Part shown: one piece after another, positions 54,752 to 63,639 of the stretch
How the letters are laid out: each line of letters begins with the position of its first letter
Position numbering within the stretch: position 1 is the first letter of the stretch
Assembly (NCBI RefSeq): GCF_014467285.1
Contig: NZ_NKHR01000004.1
Span: 227,086 to 291,085, forward strand
DNA length: 64,000 nucleotides
Source of the DNA: Xenorhabdus sp014467285
Lineage (GTDB): Bacteria > Pseudomonadota > Gammaproteobacteria > Enterobacterales > Enterobacteriaceae
Direction of reading: 5' to 3'
Position numbers and translations under genes: made by a program
Notes under the pieces: model-generated
The model's input: only the letters and a program-made list of their open reading frames with translations
Databases searched by the model: none
What the model was told of the DNA's origin: nothing

Positions 54752-55135
54752 TTACAGACTTTCTGTAAAAGTACGGGCAATAACATCACGCTGCTGTTCT
54801 GGAGTCAGTGAATTAAAACGCACTGCATAACCAGAAACACGAATAGTGAGCTGAGGGTATTTTTCAGGATGCTTCACCGCATCTTCCAGCGTTTCACGAC
54901 GAAGGACATTCACATTCAGATGCTGTCCCCCTTCTACACGCACAGTCGGTTTCACTTCCAGCGGAATTTCTCGATATTCAAATTGCCCCAGTTCATCTTT
55001 GGCAACAATCTGGCCTTCATCGTAATCCGCTTTAGCGCAGATACAACGTGCTTCATTTTTTTCATCATCCAACAGCCAAAAAGAATTCATCAATGCAGCG
55101 TTGTCAGATTGGGTAATTTGAATCCCCGTAATCAT
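54752..55135 (-). CDS. grcA: Autonomous glycyl radical cofactor GrcA
   Basis: 127 residues, same as E. coli YfiD. The glycyl radical site is Gly102 in RVSGYAVRF. It repairs pyruvate formate-lyase by supplying an intact radical domain after oxygen damage. An FNR box lies 121-134 bases upstream, in line with anaerobic induction. Confidence 0.97.
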   Translation of the reverse strand: MITGIQITQSDNAALMNSFWLLDDEKNEARCICAKADYDEGQIVAKDELGQFEYREIPLEVKPTVRVEGGQHLNVNVLRRETLEDAVKHPEKYPQLTIRVSGYAVRFNSLTPEQQRDVIARTFTESL

Positions 55136-55255
55136 TTATACCTCCAACATCATCTTGGTTATTTAGTCAAACCATTACTTAGAGCCTAATCGGATAGGCG
55201 CTTAATCAACCATCATTCTTGATTTCCTGTATACCAATACAAATGAGAAGATTCT

Positions 55256-55269
55256 TTGATTGAAATCAA
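55256..55269. promoter_or_regulatory. FNR box upstream of grcA
   Basis: TTGATTGAAATCAA is a perfect FNR palindrome, 121 bases ahead of the grcA start and 222 ahead of ung. Assigned to grcA by distance and by E. coli precedent. Confidence 0.75.
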
Positions 55270-55490
55270 CCAATTTTATAAGGTTATTATCATAAAAATT
55301 TCAACTTGTTGTTTTTAAATATTTTTTTGTATAAATTACATGAAATTATTTTTGTAAATTTTCAAAATAATTTATAAAAACAGATTTTCATTCTATAAAT
55401 TAAACTTGGATTGGAATCCTAGGGTTTCCCTATGCCAAGGGAATCGGTAAGCTTAAGTCCATCTGATAATCATATAGAAAGGGATTGGTT
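55270..55490. other. Intergenic, grcA / ung
   Basis: AT-rich divergent region; ung is preceded by AAGGGA. Nothing else noted. Confidence 0.4.
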
Positions 55491-56171
55491 ATGTCCGCAC
55501 CTCTCACATGGCACGATGTCATCGGCAATGAAAAGAAACAGCCTTATTTCGTTGATACATTGGCTTATGTTGCCAACGAACGTCAGGCTGGAAAAACCAT
55601 TTATCCACCGCAGCAGGATGTTTTCAACGCATTCCGCTATACCGAATTGGCTGATGTAAAAGTGGTAATTTTGGGGCAAGATCCTTATCATGGCCCGAAT
55701 CAAGCCCACGGACTGGCTTTCTCAGTACAACCCGGCATTCCGGCGCCACCTTCTCTTGTCAATATGTACAAAGAGCTGGAATCGGATATTGCTGGATTTA
55801 CTCGCCCTAATCACGGTTGCTTGATCAGTTGGGCAAAACAAGGGGTGTTATTACTCAATACCGTGTTGACTGTTGAGCGCGGCAACGCACATTCCCATGC
55901 AAATTTGGGATGGGAAACTTTCACCGATAAAGTCATTGCGGCAATCAACGAACATCGTAACGGGGTTATTTTCCTGCTTTGGGGTTCTCATGCCCAGAAA
56001 AAAGGCCGTTTTATTAATACCCAACGCCATCATGTGCTGAAAGCACCTCATCCTTCACCATTGTCAGCACACCGCGGTTTTTTAGGTTGCAGACATTTTT
56101 CACAAGCCAATAGTTTGCTGGAAACACAAGGATTGTCCCCAATCGATTGGACACCCCAATTACCTCAATAA
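55491..56171 (+). CDS. ung: Uracil-DNA glycosylase
   Basis: 226 residues, ATG at 55491 with AAGGGA ahead. Family 1 UDG: catalytic Asp64 in GQDPYHGPNQAHG and the loop HPSPLSAHRGF with its His. Removes uracil from DNA in base-excision repair. Convergent with grpE, with a shared hairpin between. Confidence 0.98.
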   Translation: MSAPLTWHDVIGNEKKQPYFVDTLAYVANERQAGKTIYPPQQDVFNAFRYTELADVKVVILGQDPYHGPNQAHGLAFSVQPGIPAPPSLVNMYKELESDIAGFTRPNHGCLISWAKQGVLLLNTVLTVERGNAHSHANLGWETFTDKVIAAINEHRNGVIFLLWGSHAQKKGRFINTQRHHVLKAPHPSPLSAHRGFLGCRHFSQANSLLETQGLSPIDWTPQLPQ

Positions 56172-56189
56172 TCGCGCTCTGCCTACAAA

Positions 56190-56214
56190 AATGCCGCCTC
56201 TGGATGGCGGCATT
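56190..56214 (-). terminator. Terminator between ung and grpE
   Basis: AATGCCGCC pairs with GGCGGCATT around a 7-base loop. On the minus strand (grpE side) it is followed by TTTTTG; on the plus strand (ung side) no T-run. Confidence 0.75.
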
Positions 56215-56234
56215 ACATCACGGAATACCGTAAT

Positions 56235-56816
56235 TTATTTAGAAACTGCAACCATTGCAGGGCGCAGTAAACGACCATTCAAGGTATAACCTTTCTGCAT
56301 CACCAACATGACATGGTTCGGTTCATGCTGTTCAGATTCCATCATGGTCATCGCCTGATGTACTTCAGGATTGAAAGGCACATTAGTGTCACCAACAACT
56401 TCAATACCAAACTTACCCACTGCATCAATAAAAGATTTCAGCGTCAGTTCAATACCTTCAATCATAGGTTGTAATGATTCATTAGCACGATCAGCAACAT
56501 CTAACGCACGTTCCAGATTGTCGATTACAGGCAGGAGTTCATTAGCAAATTTTTCCAATGCGAACTTATGTGCTTTTTCTACATCCTGCTCGGTACGACG
56601 GCGAATATTTTCCACTTCAGCACGAGCACGCAGCATAGCATCACGTTCGTTAACCTGAGCCTGTTTCAACTGTTCTTCCAGTTCGGCAACACGCGGGTCA
56701 ACAACATTTTCAGTCTCTGGCGCGTCTGCCTGTGCTGTACTAATTTGTTCCTCTAATACATTTTCTGTATTTTCTGAGACTTGCTCGTCAGGTACTTTTT
56801 GGTCTTTACTACTCAT
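56235..56816 (-). CDS. grpE: Nucleotide exchange factor GrpE
   Basis: 193 residues from the ATG at 56816, preceded by GGAGA; the frame extends 47 codons through the heat-shock promoter and is rejected there. An acidic disordered lead, a long coiled coil (about 45-95), and a beta-wing with HQAMTMMESE and QKGYTLNGRLLRPAMV. Releases ADP from DnaK. A sigma-32 promoter lies upstream. Confidence 0.97.
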   Translation of the reverse strand: MSSKDQKVPDEQVSENTENVLEEQISTAQADAPETENVVDPRVAELEEQLKQAQVNERDAMLRARAEVENIRRRTEQDVEKAHKFALEKFANELLPVIDNLERALDVADRANESLQPMIEGIELTLKSFIDAVGKFGIEVVGDTNVPFNPEVHQAMTMMESEQHEPNHVMLVMQKGYTLNGRLLRPAMVAVSK

Positions 56817-56859
56817 GAATATCTCCGCGTATTTTGTATTATCTTCGCCATTCCAGCTT

Positions 56860-56888
56860 ATTATGGGGATCAATACGCGGGATTCAAG
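56860..56888 (-). promoter_or_regulatory. Sigma-32 (heat-shock) promoter of grpE
   Basis: CTTGAA and CCCCATAAT separated by 14 bases, 44 bases upstream of the grpE ATG; near-ideal sigma-32 elements. Confidence 0.85.
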
Positions 56889-56940
56889 GGAACACATCAT
56901 ATTGTGAGGGCAAAACCATATGCTGAAGGAAATAACAGCA

Positions 56941-57819
56941 ATGAATAATGAATTCAAATGTATCGGTATTGTCGGTCGTCCACGTCATCCTGAAGCGCTG
57001 GCCACCCATGAAATGCTTTACCATTGGCTAGTATCTAAAGGTTATTGCGTTATTGTGGACAGGCAGGTTGCAAAAGATATTGGCTTAAAGGGTGCTCAAA
57101 CCGGAGGGCTGACAGAAATCGGCAAAATTGCCGATCTGGTGATTGTTGTCGGTGGAGATGGCAACATGCTTGGTGCTGCCAGAGTGCTATCACGCTATGA
57201 TATCAAAGTCATTGGTATCAATCGGGGTAATTTAGGTTTTCTGACCGATTTAGATCCCGATAATGCTTTACAACAGCTCTCTGAAGTTTTGGACGGCGAG
57301 TATCGGGACGAAAAACGTTTTCTGCTTGAAGCCCAGGTCACGAAAAAAGGACAAAAAGCCCGGCGCAGCACAGCCCTGAACGAAGTGGTATTACATCCGG
57401 GTAAAGTTGCCCATATGATTGAGTTCGAAGTTTATATTGATGAGCGTTTTGCCTTTTCCCAACGCTCAGATGGCTTAATCATAGCAACCCCTACAGGTTC
57501 CACCGCCTACTCTTTATCTGCCGGTGGGCCAATATTAACACCAAATTTAAATGCCATCGTGCTGGTGCCAATGTTTCCACACACACTTTCAGCACGCCCT
57601 CTTGTGATCAGCAGTGAAAGTAGCATTCGATTGAAATTTTCTCAAAACAGTAATGATTACGAAGTAAGCTGTGACAGCCAAATCGTTCTGCCTATCCAAG
57701 ACGGTGAAGAAGTCATTATCAAACGCAGCGAATATAATCTGCATTTAATTCACCCGAAAGATTACAACTACTTCAATACGCTGAGCACTAAACTGGGGTG
57801 GTCAAAAAAAATGTTCTAA
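56941..57819 (+). CDS. nadK: NAD kinase
   Basis: 292 residues from the ATG at 56941 (MNNEFKCIGIVG), same length as E. coli NadK; seven upstream codons are ignored. AAGGA precedes it. The GGDGN motif (VVVGGDGNMLGAA) and TPTGSTAYSLSAGGP are intact. Phosphorylates NAD to NADP. Divergent from grpE. Confidence 0.98.
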   Translation: MNNEFKCIGIVGRPRHPEALATHEMLYHWLVSKGYCVIVDRQVAKDIGLKGAQTGGLTEIGKIADLVIVVGGDGNMLGAARVLSRYDIKVIGINRGNLGFLTDLDPDNALQQLSEVLDGEYRDEKRFLLEAQVTKKGQKARRSTALNEVVLHPGKVAHMIEFEVYIDERFAFSQRSDGLIIATPTGSTAYSLSAGGPILTPNLNAIVLVPMFPHTLSARPLVISSESSIRLKFSQNSNDYEVSCDSQIVLPIQDGEEVIIKRSEYNLHLIHPKDYNYFNTLSTKLGWSKKMF

Positions 57820-57859
57820 AAACACGGCTCCCTGCTTTACTGTATAAAAGACCAGTTTA

Positions 57860-57915
57860 TACTGTATGTAAGCACAGACATGTTTTTATGCACAGGAACG
57901 TGTTTTTATACACAG
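57860..57915 (+). promoter_or_regulatory. Three LexA-type SOS boxes ahead of recN
   Basis: CTGT-N8-ACAG at 57862-57877, then ATGT-N8-ACAG (57880-57895) and GTGT-N8-ACAG (57900-57915). The latter two differ from the consensus by one base and are 20 bp apart. The known E. coli recN has several LexA boxes. Confidence 0.75.
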
Positions 57916-57935
57916 TAAGCATGAGGAGGAGCACA

Positions 57936-59609
57936 ATGCTGACTCAGTTGACCATCAGTAATTTTGCCATCGTTCGCGAACTTGAAATTGATTTCCGCTC
58001 AGGAATGACGGCAATTACAGGAGAAACCGGAGCCGGTAAATCCATCGCGATCGACGCATTGGGTTTATGTCTTGGCAATCGTGGCGAAGCCAATATGGTT
58101 CGCTCCGGTGCTCCCCGTACCGATCTTTGTGCCCGTTTTTCACTGACAGATGCCCCTTCTGCACGTAAGTGGCTCGAAGACCATCAGCTTGATGAAAGTT
58201 TTGATGACAACAATGAGTGCCTGCTGCGTCGCACAATTACTGCGGATGGGCGTTCTCGTGGTTTCATCAACGGTACTGCCGTACCACTTTCCCAGTTACG
58301 TGAATTAGGTTCACATCTGATTCAAATTCACGGGCAACATGCTCATCAATTACTGTTAGAAAACCGTCATCAAAGACGTTTACTGGATATTTATACGGGC
58401 GACTTTGGACTCCAGCATGAAATGAAACAAGCGTACCAACAATGGAGACAAAGTTGTCAGGCTCTCTCACAATTTCAACAACAAGCCCTTGAGCGCCGGT
58501 CACGCCAGCAATTGCTGGAGTATCATCTGAAAGAACTGAACGAACTGTCACCACAACAAGGGGATTATCAAGAACAAGACAGCGAATATAAACGGCTGGC
58601 AAACTGTGGGCAATTCCTGTCAGTCAGCCAGAACATTCTCCAGATCTTAAGCGATAATGATGAGCAAAACATTGTCAGCCTTCTCAGCTATGCACGAAGT
58701 GAACTTACAGAACTTGCTGGCATGGATCACAAGCTCAGTAACTTACTTAATATGTTGGAAGAAGCGGCTATCCAAATCAATGAAGTCAGCGATGAATTGC
58801 GTCATTACAGTGATCAATTGGAACTGGATCCTAACCGTTTATTCGAGCTGGAACAGAAAATTTCCCAGCAAATCAGCATGGCACGTAAACACCACGTGGC
58901 ACCGGAAGAGCTGCCTGCCCTGCATCAGCAATTGCTGGAAGAACAGCATCAGTTATCCCAACAAGAAGATGATTGTGCTCATTTGAGTGAACTCGTCAGC
59001 CTGCACTACCAGCAGGCTCTGACCGTAGCAGAAAAACTGCACCAGGTTCGCCAGAAATACGCTGTAGAATTAAGCCATCTGATAACAAGTAGCATGCACC
59101 AACTTTCCATGCCTCATGGTCGTTTCACGATTGATATCACCTTTGAACCGGGGAATTTAAACATTGATGGTGCCAGCAAAGTAGAATTCAATGTAACAAC
59201 CAACCCCGGCCAACCTCACCAATCACTGGCAAAAGTGGCATCGGGTGGTGAGCTATCCCGTATTGCATTGGCTATTCAGGTAATTACCGCGAAAAAAATG
59301 GAAACACCTGCACTTATCTTCGACGAAGTTGATGTTGGTATCAGTGGCCCAACGGCAACAATCGTCGGTCGTCTATTACGTGAATTGGGAGAATCAACCC
59401 AAGTTATGTGCGTTACCCATCTACCACAAGTGGCAGGATGTGGGCATCAACACTTTTACGTTAGTAAGCAGACTGATGGAGAAGAGACAGAAACCCGAAT
59501 GCAACTATTGGATAAAAAAGCACGGCTGCAAGAACTGGCGCGGCTTTTGGCGGGGAGCGAAGTGACAAAAAATACACTGGCCAATGCAAAAGAGCTGTTA
59601 GCGGCATAA
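57936..59609 (+). CDS. recN: DNA repair protein RecN
   Basis: 557 residues from the ATG at 57936 (MLTQLTISNFAIVRELEI), preceded by GAGGAG; the frame opens 46 codons upstream, through the SOS boxes, and that is rejected. SMC-like ABC ATPase: Walker A GETGAGKS (about 31-38), long coiled coil in the middle (Gln/Glu/His-rich), signature SGGELSRIALAIQ and Walker B ALIFDEVDVGI near the C-terminus. It helps repair double-strand breaks in the SOS response. Confidence 0.97.
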   Translation: MLTQLTISNFAIVRELEIDFRSGMTAITGETGAGKSIAIDALGLCLGNRGEANMVRSGAPRTDLCARFSLTDAPSARKWLEDHQLDESFDDNNECLLRRTITADGRSRGFINGTAVPLSQLRELGSHLIQIHGQHAHQLLLENRHQRRLLDIYTGDFGLQHEMKQAYQQWRQSCQALSQFQQQALERRSRQQLLEYHLKELNELSPQQGDYQEQDSEYKRLANCGQFLSVSQNILQILSDNDEQNIVSLLSYARSELTELAGMDHKLSNLLNMLEEAAIQINEVSDELRHYSDQLELDPNRLFELEQKISQQISMARKHHVAPEELPALHQQLLEEQHQLSQQEDDCAHLSELVSLHYQQALTVAEKLHQVRQKYAVELSHLITSSMHQLSMPHGRFTIDITFEPGNLNIDGASKVEFNVTTNPGQPHQSLAKVASGGELSRIALAIQVITAKKMETPALIFDEVDVGISGPTATIVGRLLRELGESTQVMCVTHLPQVAGCGHQHFYVSKQTDGEETETRMQLLDKKARLQELARLLAGSEVTKNTLANAKELLAA

Positions 59610-59721
59610 ATTAATACAACTTTTTTGTATAATTGAAGTCATAGGTAAACGCGTAGAGGTTTTCAATCTCTTCAATGTTTATTATTATCGACGGCTTAAC
59701 TCCTAAAGGAATGTAATCACT

Positions 59722-60066
59722 ATGCGCTGTAAATTATTGACTGCCGCTACCGTATCACTTGTTATGCTGACTGCGGGTTGCTCTACGTTTGAGCGAATTG
59801 TTTATCATCCTGATATTAATCAAGGGAATTACCTGACGCCGGCTGCGGTATCAAAAATCCAGAAAGGGATGACTCAGCAGCAAGTCGCTTACACTTTGGG
59901 AACCCCAATGCTAACTGATCCGTTTGGAAGCCAGACTTGGTATTACATTTTCCGCCAGCAACCGGGCCATGAAAAAGCCACTCAGGAAACCTTAACACTG
60001 ACCTTTGATGGCAAAGGCGTGCTGACCGATATCAAGAACGAAAAATCATTGCCTGAAAATAAATAA
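59722..60066 (+). CDS. bamE: Outer-membrane assembly lipoprotein BamE
   Basis: 114 residues. Lipoprotein signal with lipobox LTAGC (Cys20), then the SmpA/OmlA fold: NYLTPAAVSKIQKGMTQQQVAYTLGTPMLTDPF. Part of the BAM complex that folds outer-membrane beta-barrels. Convergent with rnfH. Confidence 0.96.
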   Translation: MRCKLLTAATVSLVMLTAGCSTFERIVYHPDINQGNYLTPAAVSKIQKGMTQQQVAYTLGTPMLTDPFGSQTWYYIFRQQPGHEKATQETLTLTFDGKGVLTDIKNEKSLPENK

Positions 60067-60080
60067 GATGTGGGCTTTAT

Positions 60081-60114
60081 TTATTCGCCAACACTATACT
60101 GGGCTGGCGAATAA
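60081..60114. terminator. Bidirectional terminator, bamE / rnfH
   Basis: TTATTCGCCA pairs with TGGCGAATAA, extended by A/T pairs, in the convergent gap. Confidence 0.65.
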
Positions 60115-60132
60115 ATAGACTTTTGACGGGTA

Positions 60133-60426
60133 TTATTGAGTATTATTTTTAGCGCGTTCTGCTCGTTTACGCCGCATTTCTTTGGGATCAGCAATGAGAG
60201 GGCGATAAATCTCTACACGGTCACCCTCTTCCAGCGTATCTGTCAGTTTGGCTGGTCGGCTATAAACGCCAACTTTATTCTTAGTCAAATCGATATCATT
60301 ACGTAATGTCAAAAGACCAGACGCAACAATCGCTTGTTCAACCGTTGCTCCCTGCGGTACTTTCACATTACATAGATATTGCCGTTCAGGCAGAGCATAA
60401 ACGACTTCGATATTGATCTCAGACAC
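60133..60426 (-). CDS. rnfH: Ubiquitin-like RnfH family protein
   Basis: 97 residues from a GTG start at 60426 (VSEINIEVVYALPERQYL), preceded by GAGG; the longer frame to 60498 overlaps ratA coding and has no family match. A beta-grasp (ubiquitin-like) fold with LTKNKVGVYSRPAKLTD and VEIYRPLIADPKEMRRKRAE. It overlaps the ratA stop by 8 bases, so the two are co-translated. Role unclear. Confidence 0.92.
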   Translation of the reverse strand: MSEINIEVVYALPERQYLCNVKVPQGATVEQAIVASGLLTLRNDIDLTKNKVGVYSRPAKLTDTLEEGDRVEIYRPLIADPKEMRRKRAERAKNNTQ

Positions 60427-60853
60427 TATAAACCTCACGTGCGCGTTGGGTAAAAGCCTGAACCATATTACCAGCCAATTCCTTGAATACCTTACCAAAG
60501 GCTAATTCAATCAACTTATTGGTAAATTCAAAATCGAGGTGCAACTCAACCTTACAAGCATCCTCACTCAGCGGAGTAAAATGCCACCCTCCCATCAACT
60601 TACGGAAAGGCCCATCAACAAGCTGCATTTTAATACTTTCGTTATCGAATAACGTATTACGCGTTACAAACGTCTTACTGATCCCTGCCTTAGAGACCTC
60701 AACCGAAGCCGTCATTTCATTATTACTGCTGCTTATTACACGGCTACCCACACACCCCGGTAAAAAATCCGGATAAGAAGTCACATCATTGACCAATTTA
60801 TACATTTGTTCCACGCTGTAAGGCACTAGCGCAGAGCGACTAATCTGAGGCAT
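60419..60853 (-). CDS. ratA: Ribosome-association factor RatA (START-like)
   Basis: 144 residues from the ATG at 60853 (MPQISRSALVPYSVEQMYKLVNDV), the family start; a longer frame to 60925 is unmatched. A START/SRPBCC fold of the coenzyme Q10-binding group (YPDFLPGC, GGWHFTPL, VFKELAGNMVQAFTQRA). In E. coli RatA (YfjG) binds 50S and blocks association with 30S in some conditions. Divergent from smpB. Confidence 0.94.
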   Translation of the reverse strand: MPQISRSALVPYSVEQMYKLVNDVTSYPDFLPGCVGSRVISSSNNEMTASVEVSKAGISKTFVTRNTLFDNESIKMQLVDGPFRKLMGGWHFTPLSEDACKVELHLDFEFTNKLIELAFGKVFKELAGNMVQAFTQRAREVYSV

Positions 60854-61010
60854 ATCATTTCCTGTAAAACGTAACAGCGCTGAATAATACCACTTAAATG
60901 TGATTAAATAAAAACCTGATGACATTTAGAACAATAAATGTGCATTCATCGCTAAATATCATACAGAAGAGATTTCTTTCACTAACGCATACAGTATAAT
61001 ACAACGCATT

Positions 61011-61493
61011 ATGACAAAGAAAAAAGCACACAAACCCGGTTCGGCAACAATTGCCATGAATAAGCGAGCCCGCCACGAATACTTCATCGAAGAAGAATTC
61101 GAAGCAGGCTTATCCCTACAAGGTTGGGAAGTCAAATCACTGCGCGCTGGCAAGGCTAACATTAGTGAGAGTTACGTTTTGCTCAAAGATGGCGATGCTT
61201 ATCTTTTTGGTGCCACAATAACGCCACTGAATGTTGCTTCTTCCCATGTAGTTTGTGATCCGACACGGTCACGCAAACTACTACTTAACAAACGTGAACT
61301 TGATTCATTATATGGTCGAATCAATCGCGAAGGTTATACCATCGTCGCGCTTTCCATGTATTGGAAAAATACTTGGTGCAAAATCAAAATTGGCGTTGCA
61401 AAAGGTAAAAAAGCGCACGATAAACGTTCAGACATTAAAGAACGTGAGTGGAAATTAGACAAAGCGCGAATTATGAAGAATTCAGGGCGTTAA
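61011..61493 (+). CDS. smpB: tmRNA-binding protein SmpB
   Basis: 160 residues. It recognises tmRNA and takes it to stalled ribosomes. Conserved NKRARHEYFIEEEFEAGLSLQGWEVKSLR, then AYLFGATI and the C-terminal KRSDIKEREWKLDKARIMK tail. Placed just before ssrA, 52 bases apart, as in E. coli. Confidence 0.98.
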   Translation: MTKKKAHKPGSATIAMNKRARHEYFIEEEFEAGLSLQGWEVKSLRAGKANISESYVLLKDGDAYLFGATITPLNVASSHVVCDPTRSRKLLLNKRELDSLYGRINREGYTIVALSMYWKNTWCKIKIGVAKGKKAHDKRSDIKEREWKLDKARIMKNSGR

Positions 61494-61545
61494 TTACTGG
61501 CATTCTCGCTCAATATTCTGATATACTTGCGTTTAACACACTTTT

Positions 61546-61909
61546 GGGGCTGATTCTGGATTCGACGGGATTCGCGAAACCCAAGGTGCATGCCGAGGGG
61601 CGGTTGGCCTCGTAAAAAGCCGCAAAACAATAGTCGCAAACGACGAAAACTACGCACTGGCAGCTTAATAACCTGCGCAGAGCCCTCTCTCCCTAGCCTC
61701 CGCTCTTAGGACGGGGATCAAGAGAGGTCAAACCCAAAAGAGATCGCGTGGATGCCTTGCCTGGGGTTGAAGCGTTAAATCTAATCAGGCTAGTTTGTTA
61801 GTGGCGTGTCTGTCCGCAGCTGGCAAGCGAATGTAAAGACCAGACTAAGCATGTAGTACCGAGGATGTAGGAATTTCGGACGCGGGTTCAACTCCCGCCA
61901 GCTCCACCA
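61546..61909 (+). ncRNA. ssrA: Transfer-messenger RNA
   Basis: 364 bases, from GGGGCTGATTCTGG to a tRNA-like 3' end GCGGGTTCAACTCCCGCC plus CTCCACCA. The tag frame (61636-61668) encodes ANDENYALAA then TAA. It has the E. coli length of 363 give or take one. It rescues ribosomes with SmpB. The 3' end is a common phage integration site. Confidence 0.97.
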
Positions 61910-62035
61910 AATTTGGTAGGACAGTGTAGGGACAACAACTTGAAAAACAGTAAGTTAGCAAAGTTGGTTGGTCACTGTCATGACAGTAAAAGGACTTCAA
62001 AGTGCACGTGAAATGCACGTGGAGTTAAATTTAAG

Positions 62036-62066
62036 ACACCTCAGATTCCCCCTCTGAGGTGTTTTT
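62036..62066 (+). terminator. Strong terminator downstream of ssrA
   Basis: ACACCTCAGA / TCTGAGGTGT stem with a 7-base loop, then TTTT. It is 127 bases past ssrA and could end the tmRNA precursor or a prophage-edge transcript. Confidence 0.75.
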
Positions 62067-62612
62067 ATTTGCAACGAATGTATTTCTATTTGTAAAAAAG
62101 TGTAACAAAAATCCATGCCATTTTTGTCCGCTTTAGACCTGATTTCCCCCTCAGTTCATCCTTATTAAAATTCATATTGAAGAACGGTCATCATTATTTT
62201 ATTCAAAAAATTTACTGCAAAAAATCCCCCGCTGAACCAGTGTATTTCTGTACGTATAAACAGTATTTTTAAATGTTCAAATTTTTTGACGGTATTTGGC
62301 AGATGAGTGTTTTTTACTAAAGAAATTGAGGTTGGTTCCAAGGTGGGAATGGGAAACAAAGTTACTATCACTATAGGGCAGCAATCTGCCCTTTAACATA
62401 AAAGGGCTTTCAAATCCCATTTAACAACATTAATTAGGGTTTTCGGCTCGCAGACGACTTTTTTTTTTTTTTTGAATTTTCCAAATAAGTCTCGTAGTCA
62501 TTATGTTCAATAAAGAAGAGGAGCCTCCGAGACTGGTGACTCCTTAAACTAAAGGAATTCCTGTAGTAATTCACTCCTCCGTTTGAAACGGAAGGATTCC
62601 AAAAGGCGAGAA

Positions 62613-62776
62613 ATCCCACTTTTAGCTAACTTGTTGATTTTACTCATTTCCCGCATGGAGCAGGAATTCAATTAAATCAATGGGTTAAAAGGGGATAATT
62701 CTCCCATTTATCTAAGTAATTGATTTTGCTCATTTCCGGCACATAACCAGATATTAGGGATATCAAGGGGTTAAGT
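62613..62776. repeat. Diverged tandem repeat, about 80 bp unit
   Basis: Two segments with shared core TTGATTTTACTCATTTCCCG and TTGATTTTGCTCATTTCCGG, spaced by about 78 bases; each ends in GGGTTAA-type sequence. Lies ahead of the tail-fibre-like gene. Confidence 0.5.
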
Positions 62777-62780
62777 TAAA

Positions 62781-62948
62781 ATGGTATCTTCTTTGGCGCA
62801 TTATGTTTTGTCAGTAAAAGCGCTGATTTTATTGATCCTCCATTTGTTATTCTATGCCATCCTGTCATCAAAACATGCAGCTCACCTAAACGTTAAATCG
62901 AGCTTAGTCAAAACGCATTCTCCAGTATGGATGAACTTATTTTATTGA
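62781..62948 (+). CDS. Predicted 55-aa membrane peptide
   Basis: ATG at 62781 preceded by GGGG 10 bases earlier; reads MVSSLAHYVLSVKALILL then ILHLLFYAILSSKHAAHL and ends NLFY. One membrane helix (about 8-29). Short of most ORF cut-offs. Followed 78 bases later by the tail-fibre-like gene. It may be a small phage membrane protein or non-coding; not recognised. Confidence 0.4.
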   Translation: MVSSLAHYVLSVKALILLILHLLFYAILSSKHAAHLNVKSSLVKTHSPVWMNLFY

Positions 62949-63026
62949 TGTTCACTGGCGGAGAAGTATCTCACCGCCTTCATGTTATTTAGCAATCTGT
63001 ATTGTTGATGAAATGAGGGAATAAAT

Positions 63027-63581
63027 ATGAGTATTCAAGATAAAAAACCTGATGTGCCTGTCTCAGAATGTAGCAATCTCGTGATCGTTACAACACCAGA
63101 ATATGTCAAAAAAGCGATAGAAGAACATGCTCAGAGCCGTAACCACCCTTATGCAACTCAGGCAGAACCGGGACTTGTTACACTAAGTAATGATGTGAAC
63201 AGTGACAGTGAGATAACCGTTGCAACCTCTAAAGCCGTTAAGAAAGCATACGATCTCGCCAATACCGCTAATCAAAACGCAACAAAACCTCAAACTAAAG
63301 GCTCTATAAAATCAGTCAGTGGATCTTGGGGTGTAAATTCAACCATTTTTATTCCTGCTGATCTACGTGGGCAAGTAATTACTTTTGTCAGATTGGAGGG
63401 ATTAAATGCACGGCATCAAGCACTACCAGTTCCTCTTGTTGATGGTATAACTGAACAAAGACTAGCTGGTCCTAATAATTACTGGGTGTGGTTAGAATTC
63501 AAATTCTCTGACAATTCGACACATATTACTGTAATAAATGGCCGTGGTGCTAATTTTATTCAGATTTTTTATCGAGAATAA
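63027..63581 (+). CDS. Short phage tail-fibre-like protein
   Basis: 184 residues. The N-terminal part reads like a tail-fibre repeat: YATQAEPGLVTLSNDV, then SEITVATSKAVKKAYDLANTANQNA (about 60-85), the typical phage fibre repeat pattern (xVAtskAVKxAYDlAn). The C-terminal half (about 95-184) is a beta-rich tip with VNSTIFIPADLRG and ends VINGRGANFIQIFYRE. Much shorter than complete fibres, so this is a short fibre or a spliced C-terminal module. No tail-assembly gene follows within the window. Confidence 0.75.
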   Translation: MSIQDKKPDVPVSECSNLVIVTTPEYVKKAIEEHAQSRNHPYATQAEPGLVTLSNDVNSDSEITVATSKAVKKAYDLANTANQNATKPQTKGSIKSVSGSWGVNSTIFIPADLRGQVITFVRLEGLNARHQALPVPLVDGITEQRLAGPNNYWVWLEFKFSDNSTHITVINGRGANFIQIFYRE

Positions 63582-63639
63582 CGAAAATATGCACCAACCT
63601 TCAGGGGCACAGAACACACCGCCCCTGTTCTCACCCCAC

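Larger units (their letters stand above)
61910..62780. other. Post-ssrA accessory stretch, no confident gene
   Basis: About 870 bases. A strong terminator (62036-62066), a direct repeat TGCACGTG-AAA-TGCACGTG (62003-62021), a 15-T run (62459-62473), and two related ~80-base segments (62613-62690 and 62701-62776) sharing TTGATTTT(A/G)CTCATTTCC(C/G)GCA. Two short minus-strand frames (62165-62371, 62434-62619) have no supporting features. Confidence 0.5.

Noticed and set aside
56817..56957. 47-codon extension of grpE
   Set aside because: Crosses the sigma-32 promoter and overlaps the nadK upstream region; no family match.
61880..61909. Duplicate attachment site of ssrA within the window
   Set aside because: I looked for a second copy of the tmRNA 3' end (CCCGCCAGCTCCACCA) downstream and found none before 64000.
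62165..62371. Minus-strand ORF of 68 codons
   Set aside because: AT-rich stretch, no ribosome site and no recognisable protein pattern.
62434..62619. Minus-strand ORF of 61 codons ending in poly-Lys
   Set aside because: Its lysine run is only the translation of the 15-base homopolymer; no support for expression.
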